Assembly: GCA_910586755.1 (NCBI GenBank)
Contig: CAJUJM010000081.1
Coordinates: 1 to 54,381, forward strand
Source of the DNA: an uncultured Lachnospiraceae bacterium
GTDB lineage: Bacteria > Bacillota > Clostridia > Lachnospirales > Lachnospiraceae
Length of the DNA stretch: 54,381 bases
Direction of reading: 5' to 3'
Positions 49,745 to 54,381 of this stretch are shown here, piece after piece. The first letter of the stretch is position 1; every line of letters starts with the position of its first letter. A program made the translations under genes and the position numbers. The notes beneath the pieces are model-generated. The model saw nothing but the letters and a program-made list of their open reading frames with translations, ran no database searches and was not told the DNA's origin.

Positions 49745-49777
49745 GATGACACCTCAAATTCATTCATTTTTGATGAT

Positions 49778-49829
49778 TACCCTCAGTCAACAGGGGCAGA
49801 ACCGAGCGTCCCCTTGTTTACTGAGGGTA
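49778..49829. other. Large hairpin upstream of malQ and the HicB-like gene
   Basis: TACCCTCAGTCAACAGGGG (49778-49796) can pair with CCCCTTGTTTACTGAGGGTA (49810-49829) with two small irregularities and a 13-nt loop. It lies between divergent genes and has no T-run on either strand, so it is not an ordinary terminator. It could be an operator for a dimeric regulator or an RNA leader structure. Confidence 0.5.
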
Positions 49830-49920
49830 TTGTACTATAATTTGCTGAAATTCTCAATACCCCGTCTGTTTTCACTACGCTGAAATCGTAAATCTGTGGT
49901 GCAGAACCTGTTCATCCGCC

Positions 49921-49949
49921 TTGCATTAGATGCCGGAAACTGGTATAAT
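49921..49949 (+). promoter_or_regulatory. Promoter of malQ
   Basis: TTGCAT (49921-49926) and perfect TATAAT (49944-49949) are separated by 17 nt. It lies inside the open frame that extends upstream to 49896, which shows that the upstream start is not used. Confidence 0.75.
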
Positions 49950-50021
49950 ATGAACACTTGGCGAGGTGTTTTTCAGCCCTCCAATCACCAGATTTCAGAC
50001 AAAACAGGGGAGAATTGCGAC

Positions 50022-51521
50022 ATGAGAGAATGTGGAATGTTGCTTCCGGTATTCAGCCTTCCGTCTAAGCACGGAATTGGCTCTTTTTCCAAGGAAGCAT
50101 ACAGATTTGTGGATATCCTGCAGTCAGCAGGACAGAAGTACTGGCAGATACTGCCGTTGGGGCCTACCGGCTATGGGGATTCTCCGTATCAGTCTTTTTC
50201 TGCCTTTGCAGGAAATCCGCTTCTGATCGATTTAGAGCAATTGATTGAAGAAAGACTTTTGACGGAAAAGGACTGTGATGACACAGACTTTGGAAAGGAT
50301 TTACGGACAATTCGTTACGATAAGGTTCACACAGGCAAACGGCTTATGCTGAAAAAAGCGTATGAGAACTGGAAGAAAAAAGAAGGCCTTCTGGGACAGG
50401 GGAAAGTTCATGAAAAAGCGAAGGTTTCCCTGACAAAGGATACTCTGGATTACTGCCTTTACATGGCGCTGAGGGAAGCGTTTCAGGATGTGGAATGGAG
50501 TAAATGGGAAGAGGATATCCGTCTGCGCCGCCCGGAAGTTATGGACAAATACCGGAGAGAATTAGAAGATGAGATTGGCTTTCATGAGTTTCAGCAGATG
50601 GTTTTTACGAAGCAGTGGAAAAAGCTGAAGACCTATGCCAATGAGCGGGGAATTCGCATAATCGGAGATATTCCGATTTATGTTTCCTTTGACAGCGCAG
50701 ACGCATGGGCTCATCCAGAGATGTTCCAGTTTGACGAGAAAGGAATCCCCAAGGCAGTTGCGGGATGTCCGCCGGATGCGTTTTCCGAGACCGGACAGTT
50801 ATGGGGCAACCCCTTGTATGACTGGGGATATCACGAGAAAACCGGTTTTGGCTGGTGGATCCGCCGGGTGGATTATAGCTTTAAGCTGTATGATGTAGTA
50901 AGAATCGATCATTTTAGAGGATTTGATGAATACTATTCAATTCCCTATGGAGAGAAAACTGCCCTCAATGGCCATTGGGAAAAGGGACCGGGGATGAAGC
51001 TTTTTAACACGTTAAAGGGCTGGTTTGGTGAACTTCCGGTAATTGCGGAGGATCTGGGAATTTTAACCCCTACCGTTTATGAACTGTTGGAGGCTACTGG
51101 CTTCCCGGGAATGAAGATACTGGAATTTGCATTTGACGCAAGCGGTTCCAGCACCTACCTGCCGCATAATTATAAAAATCCTAACTGTGTGGTTTACACC
51201 GGAACCCATGACAATGACACAGTTCGGGGCTGGTTTGAGAAACTGGAAGGGGCAGACCTGCAGTTTACTACAGAATATATGGATTTAAATAAGACGGAAG
51301 CAGCTCATGCAAATTGGGAGTTTATCCGTTTGGCTCTGTCCAGCATTGCAGACTTGGCAATTATTCCGGTACAGGATTATTTGGGATTAAACTCCAGCGC
51401 GCGGATCAATGAGCCCAGCACAGTGGGAACGAATTGGAGATGGCGGATGCTGGACGGCGAGCTGACCAGGGAAATTGCTCAGAAATGCCGCAGAATGGCA
51501 AGGCTTTATGGCAGATATTAA
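50022..51521 (+). CDS. malQ: 4-alpha-glucanotransferase (amylomaltase)
   Basis: A 499-residue GH77 enzyme that transfers maltosyl units and releases glucose in maltodextrin and glycogen turnover. Signature blocks are CGMLLPVFSLPSKHGIGSFS, QILPLGPTGYGDSPYQSFSA, IIGDIPIYVSFDSADAWAHP, VVRIDHFRGFDEYYSIP (Asp nucleophile), VIAEDLGILTPTV (acid/base Glu) and GTHDNDTVRGWF. The ATG at 50022 has AGGGGAG 9 nt upstream and starts after the promoter. A branching enzyme is encoded 2 kb upstream, so glycogen metabolism genes are loosely grouped. Confidence 0.96.
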   Translation: MRECGMLLPVFSLPSKHGIGSFSKEAYRFVDILQSAGQKYWQILPLGPTGYGDSPYQSFSAFAGNPLLIDLEQLIEERLLTEKDCDDTDFGKDLRTIRYDKVHTGKRLMLKKAYENWKKKEGLLGQGKVHEKAKVSLTKDTLDYCLYMALREAFQDVEWSKWEEDIRLRRPEVMDKYRRELEDEIGFHEFQQMVFTKQWKKLKTYANERGIRIIGDIPIYVSFDSADAWAHPEMFQFDEKGIPKAVAGCPPDAFSETGQLWGNPLYDWGYHEKTGFGWWIRRVDYSFKLYDVVRIDHFRGFDEYYSIPYGEKTALNGHWEKGPGMKLFNTLKGWFGELPVIAEDLGILTPTVYELLEATGFPGMKILEFAFDASGSSTYLPHNYKNPNCVVYTGTHDNDTVRGWFEKLEGADLQFTTEYMDLNKTEAAHANWEFIRLALSSIADLAIIPVQDYLGLNSSARINEPSTVGTNWRWRMLDGELTREIAQKCRRMARLYGRY

Positions 51522-51557
51522 TTCCTGCAGGTTTTTGGCTTACATTGTATAGAAATT

Positions 51558-51613
51558 AAAAAGCGGATGCAGCAAAATGAAAAAGGAGCAGTTTGTGCTG
51601 TATCCGCTTTCTT
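51558..51613 (+). terminator. Terminator of malQ
   Basis: AAAGCGGATGCAGCA (51560-51574) pairs with TGCTGTATCCGCTTT (51596-51610) with two internal mispairs, followed by CTT. The ascending arm and its extension GCAAAATGAAA are nearly the same as in the hairpin at 35157-35230. Confidence 0.7.
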
Positions 51614-51684
51614 GATGCCGGCGGTGGCCCGCCAGTCTGTTATGTGCAGGGTCCGTCCGCTGCCGGGCCCATGAAGGTTTACTG
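51611..51684 (-). repeat. Structured intergenic repeat, copy C
   Basis: Read on the minus strand it begins in the stop codon of the anchored surface protein gene with AGTAAACCTTCATGGGCCC. It matches copy A at CGGC-GCGGACG, GCACATAA and GGCGGGC. It is shorter than A and B, lacking the GGCGGAC-TTT segment. Arms CGGC/GCCG still allow a stem. Confidence 0.65.
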
Positions 51685-52446
51685 GGAAATCGTGATGCCG
51701 GACGTCTGGGATTCTCCGTTTTCCGCCTGAGAGGACTGGGATTCCTGATCCGGAGCAGCCTCTATACCGCCTGCCGTATCTCCGGTAATGGTCACGTCGC
51801 TGGAAGTAGTGTTAAAGTTGGCCTGAGTGGCATTGCCGCACATATCTGCGGCATAAACGGTAAGCCCGGTGGCATCGATTTCAAAAGAAACCTTATTGTT
51901 AATTTTATCAATGGTGGGAGACACTGGGGTTCCCATGGAAGTAGTGGCGGAAATGGATGTAAAATCCACACCGGACTGACTGTCTTCTATGGTAAAAGTC
52001 AGAATATTGTCCTCAATAATAAAGTCTTCCCCGATGGAAGGCGGAAGCTCGTCCAAAATATCCACCGGCTCATAGGAAGCGGTAATCATACCATTGATGC
52101 ATGCAACTGTGACCTCAATAACACCGTTTTTATCAATGATGGCAGTATATGTTCCACGCCCGGTTTCCTCAAGCTCCAAGGGAGCTGATTCCTGGGTTGT
52201 TACCATACTCTTAATGGGAAGAAGGGACTTTACCGTAATGGAAACGGAAGTGGTTTTGTAGTCCTTGGTGGTGCCTATGGTAATGGCAACTTTGGGTTTG
52301 GCGGTCAAAAGGAAAAAGAGCAGGCCGTTAAATACAATAAAAGGGATTATGTAAAAAAGCAGGATATGAAGAAAATCATCCTGCTTTTTGGGAGTCTTGT
52401 AGCCGTAACGGGGAGTTGATGTACGGCGTGGATTGCGCTGTTCCAT
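51679..52446 (-). CDS. Membrane-anchored extracellular protein with Ig-like domain, function unknown
   Basis: A 255-residue protein that I do not recognise as a named family. It has a basic cytoplasmic start (MEQRNPRRTSTPRYGYKTPK), one transmembrane helix (about residues 30-52, LLFYIIPFIVFNGLLFFLL) and an extracellular part of about 150 residues. That part has repeated beta-strand patterns (VAITIGTTKDYKTTSVSITV; VDFTSISATTSMGTPVSPTI; VYAADMCGNATQANF) as in bacterial Ig-like folds. A Ser/Gln/Glu-rich tail ends it. The ATG at 52446 has AGGAGGTA 8 nt upstream; the longer frame to 52485 would include the -10 box. It lies divergently beside the alarmone hydrolase gene, with overlapping promoters. 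Confidence 0.8.
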   Translation of the reverse strand: MEQRNPRRTSTPRYGYKTPKKQDDFLHILLFYIIPFIVFNGLLFFLLTAKPKVAITIGTTKDYKTTSVSITVKSLLPIKSMVTTQESAPLELEETGRGTYTAIIDKNGVIEVTVACINGMITASYEPVDILDELPPSIGEDFIIEDNILTFTIEDSQSGVDFTSISATTSMGTPVSPTIDKINNKVSFEIDATGLTVYAADMCGNATQANFNTTSSDVTITGDTAGGIEAAPDQESQSSQAENGESQTSGITISQ

Positions 52447-52480
52447 AATGGGTACCTCCTGCAATTGATTTTCGACCTTA

Positions 52481-52509
52481 AGCATAACAGAAAATAAACC
52501 AACTTACAA
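52481..52509 (-). promoter_or_regulatory. Promoter of the anchored surface protein gene
   Basis: On the minus strand TTGTAA (52504-52509) and TATGCT (52481-52486) are separated by 17 nt, with a TG-extended -10. Confidence 0.6.
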
Positions 52510-52536
52510 GAATAACTTCTAAAATCTGCTGGAATG

Positions 52537-52545
52537 TGTTATGAT
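52537..52545 (+). promoter_or_regulatory. Extended -10 promoter of the alarmone hydrolase gene
   Basis: TGTTATGAT (52537-52545) is an extended -10. The -35 at 52517 (TTCTAA) is weak. The box lies inside the open frame that begins at 52534, supporting the later start at 52591. Confidence 0.55.
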
Positions 52546-52590
52546 AAATCTGCCCGTAAACAAAATATCAAATCAAGCAGGAGGAATCCA

Positions 52591-53130
52591 ATGATTAGAA
52601 AAGCAGCGCTATTTGCGGCAAAGGCTCATGAAGGAGCGGTTAGAAAGGGTTCCAACATTCCGTATATCACCCATCCTATGGAGACGGCGGTAATCGTCTC
52701 CATGATAACAGATGATAAAGAAGTGATTGCGGCAGCGTTACTCCATGATGTTATAGAAGACGCGGGAGTCAGTGAGGAGGAGCTTCGGGAGCAGTTTGGC
52801 GGCAGAGTGGCCAGGCTAGTGGTGAAAGAGAGTGAGGACAAGTCCCGCACCTGGGAGGAACGGAAAGCTACTACGATAAAGAAGCTGGAGACAGCAGAGA
52901 GAGATTCCAAAATCCTGGCTTTGGGGGACAAACTGAGCAATTTAAGATGCACGGCAAGGGATTATATGCAGATAGGCGACAAAGTATGGGAGCGCTTCCA
53001 TCAAAAGGATCCGAAAATGCAGTGTTGGTATTATACAGGGGTGCTGAAACAGCTGGGAGATCTGGCGGACTTTCCGGCTTATCAAGAATATGCTCTTCTC
53101 TGTGATTTTGTATTTGGCGCCAGAGAATAG
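52591..53130 (+). CDS. Small alarmone hydrolase (MESH1-like HD-domain (p)ppGpp hydrolase)
   Basis: A 179-residue HD protein with the hydrolase half of RelA/SpoT and no synthetase or regulatory domains. Conserved residues are His28 in PYITHPMETA, His52-Asp53 in AALLHDVIEDAGVSEEELRE, and LALGDKLSNLRCTARD. Stand-alone hydrolases of this length (MESH1 is 179 residues) remove pyrophosphate from ppGpp using Mn2+. Other nucleotide substrates, such as NADPH, are reported for human MESH1. AGGAGG lies 6 nt upstream of ATG 52591. It ends 33 nt before the deacetylase gene in the same direction, so the two may be co-transcribed. Confidence 0.85.
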   Translation: MIRKAALFAAKAHEGAVRKGSNIPYITHPMETAVIVSMITDDKEVIAAALLHDVIEDAGVSEEELREQFGGRVARLVVKESEDKSRTWEERKATTIKKLETAERDSKILALGDKLSNLRCTARDYMQIGDKVWERFHQKDPKMQCWYYTGVLKQLGDLADFPAYQEYALLCDFVFGARE

Positions 53131-53163
53131 GTATAGAAAATAAACTTTAAGAAGGGATTTAAT

Positions 53164-54381
53164 ATGGGAAGAATATCAGGGAAACTGAAGAAAACGGCTG
53201 TGATGCTTGCAGCGGCAGGAGCTATTTTGCTGGTTTCGCCGTTTACGGCAGCGGCAAATCAGCAGAAAACGGGTCCGGGAATTGAGCTGGACCGGGAGAC
53301 AGAGAGACAACAGGAGGCGGAGACAGCCCAGGAGGCAGAGTCTTTGGGACAAGCTCAGGAGAGCCCAGAAATAGAGAATCAGGAACAAGTTCAGACAGAG
53401 GAACTTCCGGAGATTAAAACCGTTTATCAGGCATTTATGGCAGGCAGCGGGTGGAGCGAGGAATATGGCGATAACTTTGAATGTGCCAAAGCAGGCGACT
53501 ATCTGACTGGTTTAAAGGCAACCCTTCAGGGACAGCCGGAGGGAATGAGCGGAACCTTAACCTATCAGGTAAATGTCAGCGGCTCAGGCTGGCAGCCCTG
53601 GGTGGAAAACATGGCGGAAACCGGCAGCACAGAAGGCGGAGCCGCTTTGGAAGCTGTTAAGATGGAGCTGACAGGGGAACTAAAAGAAAATTACGATATT
53701 TACTATATGGTATACCAAAACGGAGCCTGGACGGACTGGGCGGCTAACGGAAATCCGGCGGGCCAGGAGGGCGTGGGCCTGAGGGCAGATGGAATCCGGA
53801 TGTCCGTAACGAAAAAAGGTCAGACGCCGCCTGCAGAGCCGGAAAAGATTCCGGGACCGGTTTTGCCGGCAGGAGTGGATCCCAACCGCCCTATGGTAGC
53901 CCTGACTTTTGATGATGGCCCCAAAGCTTCGGTTACAAACCGGATTCTCAACAGCCTGGAGGCTTGCGGCGGAAGAGCAACCTTTTTTATGGTAGGAACC
54001 AATATAAATCAGGGAACCGCTCCTACAATTCAAAGGATGGTTTCTCTCAATTGTGAGGTGGCCAATCACACCAATAATCATAAATATTTAAGCAAGATTG
54101 GCGCTGATGGAATAGTCTCACAGGTTCAGGCCGTAAACCAGAAACTTCAGAATGTCTGCGGGGTGGATCCCAAACTGGTACGTCCTCCGGGAGGATACTA
54201 TGACAGGGCGTCTCTCAATGTGCTGGGAACTATGGGAATGCCTGCCATTATGTGGTCAATTGATACCAGAGACTGGCAGCATAAAAACCCGTCCAGGACT
54301 ATCAGCAGTGTTTTGGACCATGTAAAAGATGGAGATATTATTCTTATGCATGACATATATGGAACAACTGCAGATGCGGCT
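53164..54381 (+). CDS. Secreted polysaccharide deacetylase with ChW repeats (3' end cut by window)
   Basis: At least 406 residues, running in frame to the last base. It starts with a signal peptide (LKKTAVMLAAAGAILLVSPF), then a Glu/Gln-rich linker of about 50 residues. Two clostridial hydrophobic-W (ChW) modules follow at about 90-225 (GSGWSEEYGDN; YQVNVSGSGWQPWVENMAET; GAWTDWAANG). A NodB deacetylase domain begins at about 245: TFDDGP with Asp250/251, zinc ligands His302 and His306 (NHTNNHKYL), RPPGGYYD, and WSIDTRDWQHKNP. Such enzymes remove acetyl groups from peptidoglycan or other N-acetyl glycans. ChW modules suggest surface attachment. The final motif, with LMHDIY, is complete, so only the C-terminal end is missing. 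Confidence 0.92.
   Translation, partial: MGRISGKLKKTAVMLAAAGAILLVSPFTAAANQQKTGPGIELDRETERQQEAETAQEAESLGQAQESPEIENQEQVQTEELPEIKTVYQAFMAGSGWSEEYGDNFECAKAGDYLTGLKATLQGQPEGMSGTLTYQVNVSGSGWQPWVENMAETGSTEGGAALEAVKMELTGELKENYDIYYMVYQNGAWTDWAANGNPAGQEGVGLRADGIRMSVTKKGQTPPAEPEKIPGPVLPAGVDPNRPMVALTFDDGPKASVTNRILNSLEACGGRATFFMVGTNINQGTAPTIQRMVSLNCEVANHTNNHKYLSKIGADGIVSQVQAVNQKLQNVCGVDPKLVRPPGGYYDRASLNVLGTMGMPAIMWSIDTRDWQHKNPSRTISSVLDHVKDGDIILMHDIYGTTADAA

Noticed and set aside
49896..50021. Longer malQ start with 42 extra residues
   Set aside because: A TTGCAT/TATAAT promoter lies within this stretch, and the family N-terminus begins at 50022 after a good RBS.

Overview
The window looks like a chromosomal stretch of a Gram-positive gut anaerobe, most likely a Lachnospiraceae (Clostridium cluster XIVa) relative. 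The reasons are AGGAGG-type ribosome binding sites, lipobox solute-binding proteins with carbohydrate ABC permeases that lack their own ATPase, a fused PotC-PotD, ChW domains on a polysaccharide deacetylase, an RsiV-type anti-sigma factor, and strong TTGACA/TATAAT promoters. The genus is not determined. I see no rRNA, tRNA, CRISPR array, prophage or insertion sequence; this is a dense metabolic region.

Layout. 1-10.8 kb: an alginate-lyase-family protein, a MATE exporter, a LacI regulator, a glucose-family PTS permease (EIIBC) and, divergent from it, a HAD phosphatase, an amylosucrase-family GH13 enzyme and a GH36 alpha-galactosidase. Both divergent promoters carry a LacI-type operator at the predicted start of transcription. 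10.8-23.8 kb: a locus for sulfated, uronate-containing glycans (probably glycosaminoglycan fragments): AraC regulator, TauE/SafE exporter and esterase; a minus-strand operon of sulfatase, membrane-anchored AraC sensor and GH88 unsaturated glucuronyl hydrolase; and a plus-strand operon of two permeases, a lipoprotein with an AlgQ-like calcium motif and a second sulfatase. 23.8-31.5 kb: amidohydrolase, Fe-S protein divergent from a Crp/Fnr regulator, and an XRE-cupin/potA/potB/potCD polyamine operon. 31.7-35 kb: lactonase, aroC, rpiB and a small secreted protein. 35-37 kb: an ECF sigma/anti-sigma pair with an apparent autoregulatory promoter. 37-43.3 kb: a ROK-regulated sugar ABC cluster with a TIM-barrel isomerase and a Gfo/Idh dehydrogenase. 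43.4-54.4 kb: signal peptidase I, a DUF3810 metallopeptidase-like membrane protein, glgB with a histone-H1-like tail, an MscS channel, a GNAT acetyltransferase, an orphan HicB, malQ, an anchored surface protein, a small alarmone hydrolase and a polysaccharide deacetylase cut by the window end.

How it works together. Most of the window serves capture and breakdown of dietary or host glycans, with storage (glgB, malQ) and envelope or stress functions between. In the sulfated-glycan locus neither sulfatase nor the GH88 enzyme has a visible signal peptide. This suggests that sulfated unsaturated oligosaccharides are imported first, then desulfated and cleaved in the cytoplasm, with TauE/SafE possibly exporting a sulfur oxyanion. 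The sulfatase-maturating radical SAM enzyme, the extracellular lyase and the ABC ATPase are not in the window.

The least explained structure is a family of three intergenic repeats of about 75-110 bp (near 35.1, 44.0 and 51.6 kb) able to fold into GC-rich stem-loops. A second conserved hairpin element lies beside two of them.
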